From an uncultured Lachnospiraceae bacterium (lineage in GTDB: Bacteria > Bacillota > Clostridia > Lachnospirales > Lachnospiraceae): a DNA stretch of 39,823 nucleotides. Each line of letters opens with the position of its first letter. The stretch's first letter is position 1. A program made the translations under genes and the position numbers. The notes beneath the pieces are model-generated. The model was given only the letters and a program-made list of their open reading frames with translations, was not told the DNA's origin and ran no database searches. The stretch is from the NCBI GenBank assembly GCA_900315495.1, contig OMZJ01000055.1, positions 1 through 39,823 of the forward strand. The letters run 5' to 3'. Shown here piece after piece: positions 25,544-36,566 of this stretch.

Positions 25544-25625
25544 TCACAGCACCGGCTTGGCCTTCGTCAGGGTTCCGGTCTTGTCAAAGACAATGGTATC
25601 CGACGTTTCAATGCAGCGACAAATA
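25544..25625 (-). pseudogene. relic of a heavy-metal P-type ATPase (DKTGTLT fragment)
   Basis: Translated on the minus strand, this short stretch gives CIETSDTIVFDKTGTLTKAKPVL and then a TGA stop. TIVFDKTGTLT is the phosphorylation site of P-type ATPases, and the flanking residues are of the P1B (metal-transporting) kind. No start codon, ribosome binding site or rest of the roughly 600-800 residue enzyme is present. The fragment begins at the terminator of the neighbouring small gene and ends before the malic enzyme promoter. It is therefore a leftover from a deletion or insertion. The reading is direct, and the origin is inferred. Confidence 0.75.
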
Positions 25626-25631
25626 GCAGGC

Positions 25632-25676
25632 AAAAAAACACCGCAGGGGACAGAAATATTTTTCTGTTCCCTGCGG
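25632..25676 (-). terminator. intrinsic terminator of the small coiled-coil gene
   Basis: CCGCAGGGGACAGAA (25641-25655) pairs with TTCTGTTCCCTGCGG (25662-25676) over 15 bases with one mismatch. On the minus strand it is followed by TGTTTTTTTG. It lies 23 bases past the stop at 25700. Confidence 0.93.
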
Positions 25677-25699
25677 CTTTTCCATGATTGCATTTCTGC

Positions 25700-25912
25700 T
25701 TATTCTGTTTTGTTCAGGTAATTCAGAATATCATCGTAGGATTTGTCACTTTTCTGGATTGCTTCCAGAACTTTTTTCCCTTTTTCCTCATCCTTCTTCT
25801 TCAGCAGCGCATTCAGTTTTTCCACTTCCGTATCATACTTTTTCTTTGTCTTGCTGATAATTTCCTGCTGTTTCTGAATTTTCTCGTCGATCGGAATTGA
25901 ACGTCTTGCCAT
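25700..25912 (-). CDS. small charged coiled-coil protein, unknown function
   Basis: This 70-residue protein starts MARRSIPIDEKIQKQQEIISKTKKKYDTEVEKLNALLKKK. It is almost all helical, very rich in Lys and Glu, and has heptad-like spacing, so a coiled coil is likely. It has no signal peptide or membrane segment. Similar short proteins are found, in my recollection, in mobile elements of gut Clostridia, sometimes misnamed FliJ; this is not a firm identification. The gene is clearly poorer in GC than its neighbours, which suggests recent acquisition. It has an AGGAGG 8 bases before the ATG, its own promoter (25992-26021), a GATGAAA/TTTCATC hairpin in the leader and a strong terminator, so it is probably expressed. 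Confidence 0.85.
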   Translation of the reverse strand: MARRSIPIDEKIQKQQEIISKTKKKYDTEVEKLNALLKKKDEEKGKKVLEAIQKSDKSYDDILNYLNKTE

Positions 25913-25952
25913 AGACTCATCCTCCTGAAATATTCTGTTTCACATGATTTGA

Positions 25953-25976
25953 GATGAAATATTTTCAAGTTTCATC
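25953..25976. promoter_or_regulatory. inverted repeat in the leader of the small coiled-coil gene
   Basis: GATGAAA (25953-25959) and TTTCATC (25970-25976) form a 7-base inverted repeat just after the predicted transcription start. It could be an operator or an RNA hairpin; the sequence does not decide. Confidence 0.4.
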
Positions 25977-25991
25977 CCTTACGACAAGAAT

Positions 25992-26021
25992 AGTATAATA
26001 CAAAAGAACTTTGAAAAGCAA
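25992..26021 (-). promoter_or_regulatory. promoter of the small coiled-coil gene
   Basis: On the minus strand TTGCTT (26016-26021) and TATACT (25992-25997) are 18 bases apart. The transcript would have a leader of about 70 bases. Confidence 0.65.
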
Positions 26022-26054
26022 GAGATGTTTCTGCAAGAAAGATGATTTCGGAAC

Positions 26055-27257
26055 TCATTTTTCCCTGAAAATCTGGAAAATGTAAAACTTTAAATAGTAG
26101 GACTCCATCTCCCCTTCCGTCCAGAGGATCGGGTGATCCGGCGCCTGGGTGCCGAAATAGACCTGGCGCAGCCGCACATGGACATCCCGGGCGGCCTGTC
26201 CGATGGTCCGGGCAAAGAGCTCCGGCTCCATGAAGTGAGAACAGGAGCAGGTTGCCAGGAAACCGCCGTCCCGGACCAGTTTCATCCCCCGGAGGTTGAT
26301 TTCGCGGTATCCCTTGACTGCGTTCCGGACGGAGCTCCGGGACTTTGTGAACGCAGGCGGGTCGAGAATCACCAGATCGTACTTCTGTCCCTTCTGCTCC
26401 AGCGCCGGCAGCAGGTCAAAGATATCGCAGCAGCGAAACTCCACCCGGTCCTGGAATCCGTTGAGCGCCGCATTCTCCCGAGCCTGTTCGATGGCAAGAT
26501 CGGAAGCGTCCGCCGCCAGCACCTCCGCCGCTCCGGCAGCCGCCGCGTTCAGCGCAAACGAACCGGTGTGGGTGAAGCAGTCCAGCACACGGGCGCCCCG
26601 CGCCATCGGGCGGATCGCCAGACGGTTGTTTTTCTGGTCCAGAAAATAGCCGGTTTTCTGTCCTTCCGCCACATTGACCCGGTACTTCACGCCATTCTCG
26701 ACGATCTCCACCATCGGGTCAAACGCCTCCCCGAGGAAGCCGTCGGAGGGCTCCATCCCCTCTTTCCGGCGCACCTTGGCGTCACTGCGCTCATATACGC
26801 CGCGGACGGGCATGCCGAGTTCCGCCAGCTGTCTCCGGCATTCCGCCAGAATCTCCATTTTCAGCCGGTCGATGCCCAGCGCCAGCGATTCCACCACCAG
26901 CACATCGGAAAACTTGTCTACGACCAGGCCGGGCAGAAAATCTGCCTCCCCGAAAATAAGCCGGCAGCAGTTCATGTCGGTGGTATGTCTCCGGTACGCG
27001 ATCGCGTCCCGCACCCGTTCCGCCAGAAATGCGTGGTCAATCGGACGGTTCGGATCACGCGACATCATCCGCACGCGGATCCGGGAATGGCTGTTGATAA
27101 ATCCGGTTCCCATCGGATAGCCGTCAAAGTCCTTCACGGCGACCAGGTCGCCGTCTGCCGGTTCGCCTGCCACCGATGCAATCTCATTGTCATAGATCCA
27201 CGCCCCCCCTGCCTTGAGGGTGCGGCCTTCTCCTTTTTTCAGTGTTACTTCTGCCAT
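26055..27257 (-). CDS. rlmI: class I rRNA methyltransferase, RlmI-like (23S rRNA m5C1962 type)
   Basis: This is a SAM-dependent RNA cytosine-C5 methyltransferase of the RlmI/YwbD family. The N-terminal PUA domain reads GEGRTLKAGGAWIYDNEIASV, with DGDLVAVKDFDGYPMGTGFINSHSRIRVRM. The central domain has EADFLPGLVVDKFSDVLVVES and EGQKTGYFLDQKNNR. The catalytic domain has RVLDCFTHTGSFALNA as motif I, DLVILDPPAFTKSRS, and the cysteine-containing FLATCSCSHFM. The start is taken as ATG at 27257 (MAEVTL) behind AGGCGG; a GTG at 27263 is the alternative. With 400 residues it has the usual size. It is a single gene. Confidence 0.92.
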   Translation of the reverse strand: MAEVTLKKGEGRTLKAGGAWIYDNEIASVAGEPADGDLVAVKDFDGYPMGTGFINSHSRIRVRMMSRDPNRPIDHAFLAERVRDAIAYRRHTTDMNCCRLIFGEADFLPGLVVDKFSDVLVVESLALGIDRLKMEILAECRRQLAELGMPVRGVYERSDAKVRRKEGMEPSDGFLGEAFDPMVEIVENGVKYRVNVAEGQKTGYFLDQKNNRLAIRPMARGARVLDCFTHTGSFALNAAAAGAAEVLAADASDLAIEQARENAALNGFQDRVEFRCCDIFDLLPALEQKGQKYDLVILDPPAFTKSRSSVRNAVKGYREINLRGMKLVRDGGFLATCSCSHFMEPELFARTIGQAARDVHVRLRQVYFGTQAPDHPILWTEGEMESYYLKFYIFQIFREK

Positions 27258-27344
27258 GCGCACCGCCTGTCTGTCCCTCGTGATTTCTTCACGAACTCAG
27301 AGCTCCTGAATCATTCAGAAGCGAAAGAGGATTCTTTCTTTTCA

Positions 27345-27403
27345 CTGCCTGATTTCCTGAACCTGAGGCCAAATTTTACGCCAGATTTCACGAGATCAGG
27401 CAG
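27345..27403. repeat. long-loop inverted repeat before rlmI
   Basis: CTGCCTGAT (27345-27353) and ATCAGGCAG (27395-27403) match perfectly over 9 bases and enclose about 40 bases that contain further short complementary pieces (GGCCTCAGGTT, CTGGCG). It lies between the uvrA stop and the rlmI start. It may be an RNA structure in the rlmI leader or the end of the uvrA message. There is no clear U tract. Confidence 0.4.
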
Positions 27404-27534
27404 CAAATCTGATTTTCTTAGCCTGAAGCCTTTTCTGAGGCCTCATTTTCCAAAGCTTCATCACAGTCTGCATTCGGGGAAAGCTCGAATCTCCTGTGCC
27501 CCTGACAAGGGGGGGACCATTTGTTCCCTGAAGT

Positions 27535-30372
27535 TTATTTTACCAGATATTTCTTCAGATACTGTCCCGTATAGGATGCCGGCACGGCGGCAATCTCCTC
27601 CGGGGTACCCTGGGCAATCACCGTGCCGCCGCCGTCGCCGCCCTCCGGGCCCATGTCGACGATATAATCCGCGGTCTTGATGACATCCAGGTTGTGCTCG
27701 ATCACCACAACCGTGTTGCCGCTCTCCGTCAGCCGCTGCAGAATCTCCGTGAGCTTGTGCACATCCGCAAAATGCAGTCCGGTCGTCGGCTCGTCCATCA
27801 CATAGATGGTGCGCCCGGTGCTCTTCCGGGAGAGCTCGGTGGCCAGCTTGACGCGCTGTGCCTCGCCGCCCGAGAGTGTTGTCGCCGGCTGTCCGAGACG
27901 GATATAGGACAGACCCACATCGTACAGCGTCTGCACCTTGCGCCGGATGGAGGGCACGTTCTCGAAGAAGGTCAGCGCCTCCTCCACCGTCATATTCAGG
28001 ACATCATAGATGTTCTTTCCCTTGTACTGGACTTCCAGGGTCTCGCGGTTGTACCGTTTTCCGTGGCAGACCTCGCAGGGCACGTAGACGTCCGGGAGGA
28101 AATTCATCTCGATCTTGACAATGCCGTCTCCGCTGCAGGCCTCGCAGCGCCCGCCCTTGACGTTGAAGCTGAAGCGCCCCTTGGTGTATCCGCGCATCTT
28201 GGCGTCCGAGGTCGACGCAAACAGATCCCGGATCATGTCAAACATGCCGGTGTAGGTCGCCGGGTTGGACCGCGGTGTGCGGCCGATCGGCGACTGGTCG
28301 ATCATAATAATCTTGTCCAGCTGCTCTGTCCCGTCCATCCCGTCAAAATCTCCGGGAATGGTGCGCGCCCGGTTGAGGGTGCGCGCAAGGTACCGGTACA
28401 GGATCATGTTGATCAGGCTGCTCTTCCCCGATCCCGAGACGCCAGTCACGCAGGTGAAGACGCCGGTCGGAATCCGCACCGTGATGTTCTTCAGATTGTT
28501 CTGCCGCGCGCCGCGGATTGTCAGCCACGCGGCCGGGGTTCTGCGGTGATCCGGCACCGGGATCTGCAGCTTTCCGGACAGATACTGCCCGGTCACGGAT
28601 TCCGGCACCTTCATGATTTCTTCCGCCGTGCCGATCGCCACGACCTGGCCGCCGTGCTCTCCGGCGCCCGGCCCGATGTCCACGATGCAGTCCGCCGCGC
28701 GCATGGTATCCTCATCGTGTTCCACCACGATCACCGAATTGCCCAGGTCGCGCAGATGCCTGAGGCTGGCTAGAAGCTTGTCGTTGTCGCGCTGGTGCAA
28801 CCCGATCGAGGGCTCGTCCAGAATATAGGCCACGCCGACCAGGCCGGAGCCGATCTGGGTTGCCAGGCGGATGCGCTGCGCTTCCCCGCCCGACAGAGTC
28901 GCCGCGCTGCGGGCCAGCGTGAGGTAGTCCAGGCCGACATCGATCAGAAACTTCACCCGCGCGCGGATCTCCCGGACAATCTGGTCCGCGATCTGCCGCT
29001 GCATCGGCGTCATGCCGAGATCCGATTGCAGGAACGCGTAGAATTTCGCGACCGAGAGCATGGTCACCTCGTAGATGTTCTTATCGGCGATTGTCACCGC
29101 CAGCGAACTCTTTTTCAGCCTCTGCCCGTGACAGGTCGGGCAGGGTGTGATTTTCATGAATGTCTCATACTCGGCCTTGGCCGTGTCGGACGCCTCGCGG
29201 TACCGGGTCTGGAGATTCCGGATCAGCCCCTCGAACTGAATGTCGTAATCGCCGACGCTATGCTGGCCCCGGTAGTGCACCTTGACCGTGCGGTCGGACC
29301 CCTGCATCAACATGGTGCGGACTTCCTGTGGCAGGTTCCGGTACGGTTCCCGCAGGCTGAAGCCGTAGGATTCGGACAGGGCCAGCAGGAGGGCGCCGGA
29401 AAAGCTCTCCGGATCTTTCGAGGAAACCCATCCCGGTGCCTGAATCGCACCCTCCGCAATGGACAGGGAGGGCTCCGGAACAATCAATTCTTCATCAAAC
29501 TCCATCCGGTATCCCAGGCCGAGGCAGTCCGGGCAGGCACCGAACGGATTGTTGAAGGAGAAGCTGCGCGGCTCGATCTCCTCGATGGAGGTGCCATCAT
29601 AAGGGCACGCATAATTTTCCGAGAAGGTCATTGTCTTCCCATCGACGATCTGCACCTCGGCCAGCCCGTCCGCCAGATGCAGGACATTCTCCAGGGAGTC
29701 GGCCAGGCGCTTTTCGATGCCGGGCTTCACGACCAGACGGTCCACCACAACCTCGATGGTGTGCCTCAGGTTCTTGTCCAGCGTGATCTCCTCATCAAGG
29801 GAATAGATGCTTCCGTCCACCATCACCCGGGTGTAGCCGCTCTTGCGGGCCTGCTCCAGCACCTTTTCATGGCGTCCCTTCTTGCCGCGGACCACCGGCG
29901 CCATGACCAGGAGCTTCGTGCGCTCCGGCAGCGCCATCACCGCATCCACCATCTGGTCCACGGTCTGGCGGCGGATTTCCCGCCCGCAGACCGGGCAGTG
30001 GGGAATGCCGGCCCGGGCGTACAGAAGGCGCAGATAATCGTAGATCTCTGTCACCGTTCCCACCGTGGAGCGCGGGTTGTGGTTGGTGGATTTCTGGTCG
30101 ATCGAGATCGCGGGGGGAAGCCCCTCGATGCTCTCGACGTCCGGCTTTTCCATCTGCCCGAGGAACTGCCGGGCGTAGGAGGAAAGGGACTGCATATAGC
30201 GGCGCTGCCCCTCGGCAAAGATGGTGTCAAAGGCCAGCGTGGACTTGCCCGAGCCGGAGAGGCCCGTGAGGACGACCAGTTCGTCGCGCGGGATGTCCAG
30301 ACTGATGTTTTTCAGGTTGTGTTCCTTTGCCCCGCGGATTCGGATGTAATGTTTCCTGCTGTTTTCTTCCAT
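27535..30372 (-). CDS. uvrA: excinuclease ABC subunit UvrA
   Basis: UvrA is the damage-sensing ABC ATPase of nucleotide excision repair. Two ABC modules are complete: Walker [10 protein letters not shown] (residue about 36) and GVSGSGKSS, signatures [16 protein letters not shown] and [15 protein letters not shown], and Walker [13 protein letters not shown] and [11 protein letters not shown]. Zinc fingers appear as CPVC, CPDC...[14 protein letters not shown] and CEACSGDG...CEVCHGKRY. The length (945 residues) is normal. The start is behind AGGAAA at 30372, 96 bases after uvrB, and no promoter is visible in the gap, so uvrB-uvrA is an operon. Confidence 0.98.
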   Translation of the reverse strand: MEENSRKHYIRIRGAKEHNLKNISLDIPRDELVVLTGLSGSGKSTLAFDTIFAEGQRRYMQSLSSYARQFLGQMEKPDVESIEGLPPAISIDQKSTNHNPRSTVGTVTEIYDYLRLLYARAGIPHCPVCGREIRRQTVDQMVDAVMALPERTKLLVMAPVVRGKKGRHEKVLEQARKSGYTRVMVDGSIYSLDEEITLDKNLRHTIEVVVDRLVVKPGIEKRLADSLENVLHLADGLAEVQIVDGKTMTFSENYACPYDGTSIEEIEPRSFSFNNPFGACPDCLGLGYRMEFDEELIVPEPSLSIAEGAIQAPGWVSSKDPESFSGALLLALSESYGFSLREPYRNLPQEVRTMLMQGSDRTVKVHYRGQHSVGDYDIQFEGLIRNLQTRYREASDTAKAEYETFMKITPCPTCHGQRLKKSSLAVTIADKNIYEVTMLSVAKFYAFLQSDLGMTPMQRQIADQIVREIRARVKFLIDVGLDYLTLARSAATLSGGEAQRIRLATQIGSGLVGVAYILDEPSIGLHQRDNDKLLASLRHLRDLGNSVIVVEHDEDTMRAADCIVDIGPGAGEHGGQVVAIGTAEEIMKVPESVTGQYLSGKLQIPVPDHRRTPAAWLTIRGARQNNLKNITVRIPTGVFTCVTGVSGSGKSSLINMILYRYLARTLNRARTIPGDFDGMDGTEQLDKIIMIDQSPIGRTPRSNPATYTGMFDMIRDLFASTSDAKMRGYTKGRFSFNVKGGRCEACSGDGIVKIEMNFLPDVYVPCEVCHGKRYNRETLEVQYKGKNIYDVLNMTVEEALTFFENVPSIRRKVQTLYDVGLSYIRLGQPATTLSGGEAQRVKLATELSRKSTGRTIYVMDEPTTGLHFADVHKLTEILQRLTESGNTVVVIEHNLDVIKTADYIVDMGPEGGDGGGTVIAQGTPEEIAAVPASYTGQYLKKYLVK

Positions 30373-30468
30373 TTTCCTGTGGTATCTTCCTGCTGCCCTT
30401 ATGGACGGGCATTTTATTCCTATGCGGCGGTTGAACTGCCGCTTCCGGTACGGCTAAGCCGCACCGCC

Positions 30469-32448
<1,980 letters not shown>

Positions 32449-32520
32449 CTGTGTACTTTCTCCGTCCTCCCGGCCCTCTGTGCCGGACGGTCTCTCTGGC
32501 TCTGCGGGATACAGTTTTAT

Positions 32521-32551
32521 AGTATAGCACAGAAGTTCTGACCATGTGCAA
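32521..32551 (-). promoter_or_regulatory. uvrB promoter with extended -10
   Basis: On the minus strand TGCTATACT is an extended -10 element (-10 TATACT at 32521-32526). A weak -35 TTGCAC at 32546-32551 is 19 bases away. The imperfect dyad AGAAC-TTCT-GTGCT (32526-32539) lies inside it and looks like a degenerate LexA box; see findings. Confidence 0.6.
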
Positions 32552-32596
32552 AAATTCCGGTCCCGGGGAAAAACATTTCCCCTCAGGGCCGGAATC
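32551..32596 (-). terminator. intrinsic terminator downstream of the deacetylase-like gene
   Basis: On the minus strand a long stem pairs GATTCCGGCCC...GGGGAAA with TTTCCCC...CCGGAAT and is followed by TTTTTG. The U tract overlaps the -35 box of the uvrB promoter, so the two transcripts are closely packed. It follows about 145 bases after the stop at 32742. Confidence 0.88.
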
Positions 32597-32694
32597 TTCT
32601 GTCTCCATTTCAAAAATCATCGGCGCAGAAATGTGCTTTCTTTTCTGCGCGGATCGGAACCTTATTGCTGTCCCGCAGTCAAAACCGCACTGCG

Positions 32695-32726
32695 ATTCCG
32701 CGGGGCAACGCACATCACCGCGGAAT
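32695..32726. repeat. 9-bp inverted repeat just after the deacetylase-like gene
   Basis: ATTCCGCGG (32695-32703) and CCGCGGAAT (32718-32726) form a perfect stem with a 14-base loop, 16 bases past the stop codon. It has no U tract and may stabilise the message end ahead of the true terminator. Confidence 0.5.
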
Positions 32727-32741
32727 GGAAGACAGATCCGT

Positions 32742-35018
32742 TTACTCAACCGGAGTCGGGCGGCTCCAGTCGAAGACCGTGCGCGCATCGAACAGATCCG
32801 CGATGCGGTCTGTGGCGCTTCCCGGAACCGCATAGGACTCGATGGACTCCCACATGCGGGTTCCGTCCAGATCCCGACGGCCCATGCGGAAGTAATCCCC
32901 CCGCTCGCCGATCTGAATCCAGTACTGGCTGGAATCGACGTTGCAGAAGTAGTCAAATCCCAGCGACTTCAGGTACTGGTATTTCTGGTTGTCCTCCGCG
33001 TAACCGCGCCAGCTGTCGATATCGGCGCCCTTGGGGAAGATGATGATGTCGGTGTCGCCCACCAACGGCTGCACCTCCTTCTCCCACATATCGGAATCCC
33101 AGACAAAGTCCTCGTAGCTGATGGTTCCCATGTCGCGGTGTCCCCAGCTGTGGCTGGCGAACGTCCAGCCCAGCGCCTTGATGGCATCCGCGACCTGTTT
33201 TGCCGTCGCTTTGTCCTGCTCGATGTTGTCGTTGTTATAGTAGAGCCGTTCCCTGGTTTCCAGGTTCTGCTCGCGGAAATAATCGCAATTCCAGTTGTAC
33301 CAGTAATCACAGGTCCGGTAGCCGAGAATTCCCTCGTAGCCGGTCAGCGCAATCGTTCCCCGCGCGCCGCGGTAGCTGAAGTCCGGATGCGCCGCGATGA
33401 AATCCTCCAGAATCGGAAGGACATCGTAGGACCCGTAGATCACCGAGCCGTCCGGATTGTCGTACTCATTCGTCACTTTGCCATTTTCATCAATCACCAG
33501 CTTGCTGGGATACCCGTGGCCGGTCATGTATTCATAGTAGCTGACGTCATCGACGGACAGCACGAACGGCTTCTTGCCCGCCGGCAGCAGGATTTCCTTG
33601 TACTGCATCGTCTGCGTGCCGTCCCCGTTGTCTGCAAACCCCGCGATGTCATGGATGCCGACCAGGACATACCCCTCCTGGTACATGTCGCTGATGATCC
33701 GGCAGAATTCATCCGTCGTCGTCATGACTTCATTGTACGCCTGCACCTTGTTGGTACCGTCCTGCTTGCTGATGGCGATCGTTTCGTCAAAGGCACGGCT
33801 GGTATCCACCACCAGGGAGTGGAAGAAGATGTGCGTGATGGTGTTCATCGACGCATAGGGCGTGCACTGTGCCTTCTCATTCTCATATTCCGCGATCGCG
33901 TCGGTATACGCCGTGTTGCTCTCGTACCCGGACACAGACTGCAGCAGGCTGATGGCGCTGTCATAGTCATAGCCGGCCGCCAGCCGGTTTGCCTCATCCA
34001 GCGTCGCATCTCCCGAAGAGACCAGCGTGTTGTTCCAGTCCGGCTCCGTCTCAAAGGATCCGGCCTGCCGGGCGGGGATCACAAAGTTTCCGGCCTCATC
34101 GGTGCTGTAGGTCTGCGCTTCGGTTTCGGCCGCGGCGGGCGCATCCCCGGCGAAAGCCGCCTTGAGGGAAGCCAGCGCCTGTCCGGCACTGCCGCTTCCT
34201 TCCTCCGCGTCCTCCTGACCTTCCAGGCTCTCCGCGGCTGCCTCATCCGCGGAATCCGCAGCCTCCTGTGTCGTATTGGCCGTGGCTGCCGCGGTCGTCG
34301 GAACCAATGGTGCCTGTGTCGGCGCCTGCGTCTGTGCAGCATTTTCCCGGCGAGTCAGCGAGGGAAGGGAAAATACCAGCCGTCCGCCGTTCTGCAGATA
34401 GATCATCCCGAAAATACATACTGCCAGGAGAACCAATACGGCGATCAGCGCTGCCGTCAGCGCCGTGATCAGGCCGGAACCCTTTCTGTGCTTCCTGCCC
34501 TTTTTCCGGCGTCTGCCCGATTGTTTCCGGCTTCGCTCTTCCTCCTCCATCTGCCTGCGGCGCCTTTCCTCTGAGTACCGGCGCGCCTGCACCCGTCCCT
34601 CCCGGGCCATCGCCGCCCGCTCCTCCCGTCTGGTCCGGACGCGGTCCTCCATCGGGAGCTCCTCCTCATCCTCGGGATTCAGGCTGTCTGCGCTGCCATC
34701 CTCCCCGCTCTCTTCCTCACTCTCTTCCTCGCGCTCTTCCGCGATCTCTTCTTCCTCAAGGGCTTCCTCATCCTCGGAATCCGGGTCGTCAAACCCCTCC
34801 TCCTCCGATGCCTCTCTGCCGTATGCCTCATCGTCCGGGTCTGCCGAAGCCGCTCTCTCCTTCCGGTTCTCCCGGGAATCAGGCTCCTCTTCCGGGCGGT
34901 CGAAACCGTTCCCCGGATCCGCCTCTTCTACGGTAAAATCATCGGTTTCCGGGTCCATTTCCCACTTTTTCGAATCAAATGAATTGTCTGTCTGATTCCT
35001 GTTCTTTTTCTCTTTCAT
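32742..35018 (-). CDS. membrane-anchored polysaccharide deacetylase-like protein with a charged cytoplasmic domain
   Basis: This 758-residue protein has an unusual layout. Residues 1-122 are highly acidic (long Asp/Glu runs), 126-180 are highly basic (Arg/Lys), one membrane segment spans about 182-208, and a Thr/Ala/Gln/Glu-rich linker runs to about 330. The extracellular part from about 390 resembles the carbohydrate esterase 4 (NodB) fold. The metal aspartates are D490-D491 in FVLSVDDV, and the histidines are H623 and H627 in ASHSWGHRD. The interval between them is longer than usual. The usual TFDDG is SVDDV. Substrate unknown; peptidoglycan or another surface glycan is a guess. The ATG at 35018 follows GGAAAGG. 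It follows the S41 protease gene by 123 bases on the same strand. Confidence 0.8.
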   Translation of the reverse strand: MKEKKNRNQTDNSFDSKKWEMDPETDDFTVEEADPGNGFDRPEEEPDSRENRKERAASADPDDEAYGREASEEEGFDDPDSEDEEALEEEEIAEEREEESEEESGEDGSADSLNPEDEEELPMEDRVRTRREERAAMAREGRVQARRYSEERRRRQMEEEERSRKQSGRRRKKGRKHRKGSGLITALTAALIAVLVLLAVCIFGMIYLQNGGRLVFSLPSLTRRENAAQTQAPTQAPLVPTTAAATANTTQEAADSADEAAAESLEGQEDAEEGSGSAGQALASLKAAFAGDAPAAAETEAQTYSTDEAGNFVIPARQAGSFETEPDWNNTLVSSGDATLDEANRLAAGYDYDSAISLLQSVSGYESNTAYTDAIAEYENEKAQCTPYASMNTITHIFFHSLVVDTSRAFDETIAISKQDGTNKVQAYNEVMTTTDEFCRIISDMYQEGYVLVGIHDIAGFADNGDGTQTMQYKEILLPAGKKPFVLSVDDVSYYEYMTGHGYPSKLVIDENGKVTNEYDNPDGSVIYGSYDVLPILEDFIAAHPDFSYRGARGTIALTGYEGILGYRTCDYWYNWNCDYFREQNLETRERLYYNNDNIEQDKATAKQVADAIKALGWTFASHSWGHRDMGTISYEDFVWDSDMWEKEVQPLVGDTDIIIFPKGADIDSWRGYAEDNQKYQYLKSLGFDYFCNVDSSQYWIQIGERGDYFRMGRRDLDGTRMWESIESYAVPGSATDRIADLFDARTVFDWSRPTPVE

Positions 35019-35141
35019 ATGCCTTTCCGCGCTCCCGCTTCTTCTCCTCTGCTGTCTGTCCCCTCTGCTGTTCCGTCCGTTTGATCAATCAAAAAGCGGC
35101 CGTTCCCAAGACGCGGCGCAGCCCCCTTCGGCACTGCCCGC

Positions 35142-36566
35142 TCAGGCGCAGCGCCTTGCCGTGTCCGGGTTTTCCGCCAGGATCTGACCATCCCCGGCAT
35201 CTGTCAGATCCGGTGTATCCGGATTCTGGCTCTGCGTCTCCGTCTCCGGCACCGTTTCCCCGGATTCTGTGCCGGAACTGCCGGACTGAACGGCATCCTG
35301 AATGGCTTTTTCCGCGGCCCGCAGCTGGTTGTCGCCCGCATGGGACGCATCCGACAGGTCCGCGTCCTCGGAGAGCTCCACTTCCACATCGGGTGTGATC
35401 CCCGTTCCCTGAATGGAGACGCCGGAAGGCGTGTAATAATTGGACACGGTGATCTTCAGCGCACTCCCGTCGTCAAGTGGGAACAGGCTCTGCACAATTC
35501 CCTTGCCATAGGTCGTTGTCCCGACAATGGTGCCGGCGCCCCGGTCTTTCATGGCACCCGCAAAGATCTCGGACGCAGAGGCGCTGCTGCCGTTGACCAG
35601 CACCGCAATCGGCAGATCGACGGTGTGGTCGTCGGTCGAATCGTAGGAGTCGCCCTCGCCGTACTTGTCTTTCGTCGTGACGATCACGCCCTTCGGGAGG
35701 ATGTAATCACACATGTTGATCACCGTTGTCAGAAGACCGCCCGGATTGTCGCGCAGATCAATAATGAGGCCCTCTGCGCCCTGGTTCTGACAGCTGTCGA
35801 CCGCCGCCTCAAACTGGCTTGTCGTGACCGCATCGAACTCCGTCACCTGGATATAGCCGATTCCGCTGTCGAGCATCTCTGCGGAGACGGTGTCGATATT
35901 GACCTGGCGGCGCTCCACATCCGCCTCCATGGTCTCCTCCGCGGACGGGCGGTACCACGTCAGATGCACCGTTGTCCCCTCCTCACCGCGGATCAGGCTG
36001 ACCGCACTCTGGATATCCATGCCGGACAGATCCGTTCCGTCCGCTGACTGCAGAATATCTCCGGCCTTCAGCCCGGCTGACTGTGCCGGTGAGCCGGAGA
36101 ACACCCGCAGAATGGTGAGCGTCAGGGTGTCGGGATCCTGCTGGATTTCCACGCCGACCCCGCAGTATTCGCCGTTGGTGGACTCGGTCAGGCTGCTGTA
36201 CTCATCCGCCGTATAATAGACCGTATAGGGATCCCCCTGGGAATCCATGTACGCCTTGTAGATTGCATCCCGCGAGGTCTGCGCGTCCGCCTCATCAAAC
36301 AGATAGACCTGATCCAGATAAGCCTGCATCAGCTGCAATTTTTCCATCAGATCCGCATTCGCGACGGTCTCTCCGGCGGTCTGCGCCGTGCTGCCCTCTG
36401 TGCCGGAGCCATTGTCTTCCGTCGCACCGGTATCGGCCGACAGCGCTGCCATCGCCACATTCTTCCGAAATCCCGGAAGGCAGAACCACGATATCGCTGT
36501 CCCCGCGATGACGCCGGCCAGCCCGACGGCCAGTCCCTCGATAAAACCTGCTGTTCTTCTCTTCAT
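35142..36566 (-). CDS. C-terminal processing peptidase, S41 family (CtpA/CtpB-like)
   Basis: This is a membrane-anchored serine protease with a PDZ domain. A basic start (MKRRTAGF) and one membrane segment at about residues 8-30 are followed by a linker rich in Thr, Gly and Ala. The order is then the helical N-region (YTADEYSSLTESTNGEYCGVGVEI), the PDZ domain (RVFSGSPAQSAGLKAGDILQSADG), and the protease core with GLIIDLRDNPGGLL, the catalytic serine in LVNGSSASASEIFAGA and the lysine in TYGKGIVQSLF. The Ser-Lys dyad is intact. A Ser/Glu/Thr-rich tail of about 75 residues follows. Ribosome binding site is GAGGAAAAAGG. Its promoter lies about 230 bases upstream; the deacetylase-like gene is next. 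Confidence 0.93.
   Translation of the reverse strand: MKRRTAGFIEGLAVGLAGVIAGTAISWFCLPGFRKNVAMAALSADTGATEDNGSGTEGSTAQTAGETVANADLMEKLQLMQAYLDQVYLFDEADAQTSRDAIYKAYMDSQGDPYTVYYTADEYSSLTESTNGEYCGVGVEIQQDPDTLTLTILRVFSGSPAQSAGLKAGDILQSADGTDLSGMDIQSAVSLIRGEEGTTVHLTWYRPSAEETMEADVERRQVNIDTVSAEMLDSGIGYIQVTEFDAVTTSQFEAAVDSCQNQGAEGLIIDLRDNPGGLLTTVINMCDYILPKGVIVTTKDKYGEGDSYDSTDDHTVDLPIAVLVNGSSASASEIFAGAMKDRGAGTIVGTTTYGKGIVQSLFPLDDGSALKITVSNYYTPSGVSIQGTGITPDVEVELSEDADLSDASHAGDNQLRAAEKAIQDAVQSGSSGTESGETVPETETQSQNPDTPDLTDAGDGQILAENPDTARRCA

Larger units (their letters stand above)
25319..25699. other. intergenic region between malic enzyme and the small coiled-coil gene
   Basis: This 381-base gap holds the malic enzyme leader and promoter (25489-25517), a 16-base palindrome (25516-25531), a relic of a P-type ATPase (25544-25625) and a strong terminator (25632-25676). 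Short open frames in the leader have no ribosome binding site, and I do not call them genes. Confidence 0.7.

Noticed and set aside
25347..25547. 66-codon minus-strand open frame before malic enzyme
   Set aside because: It has no ribosome binding site, contains the malic enzyme promoter and begins right after the stop of the ATPase relic.
32544..34574. 676-codon plus-strand frame opposite the deacetylase-like gene
   Set aside because: Antisense of a gene with a clear lipophilic and catalytic layout on the minus strand; the frame starts inside the uvrB promoter and terminator.
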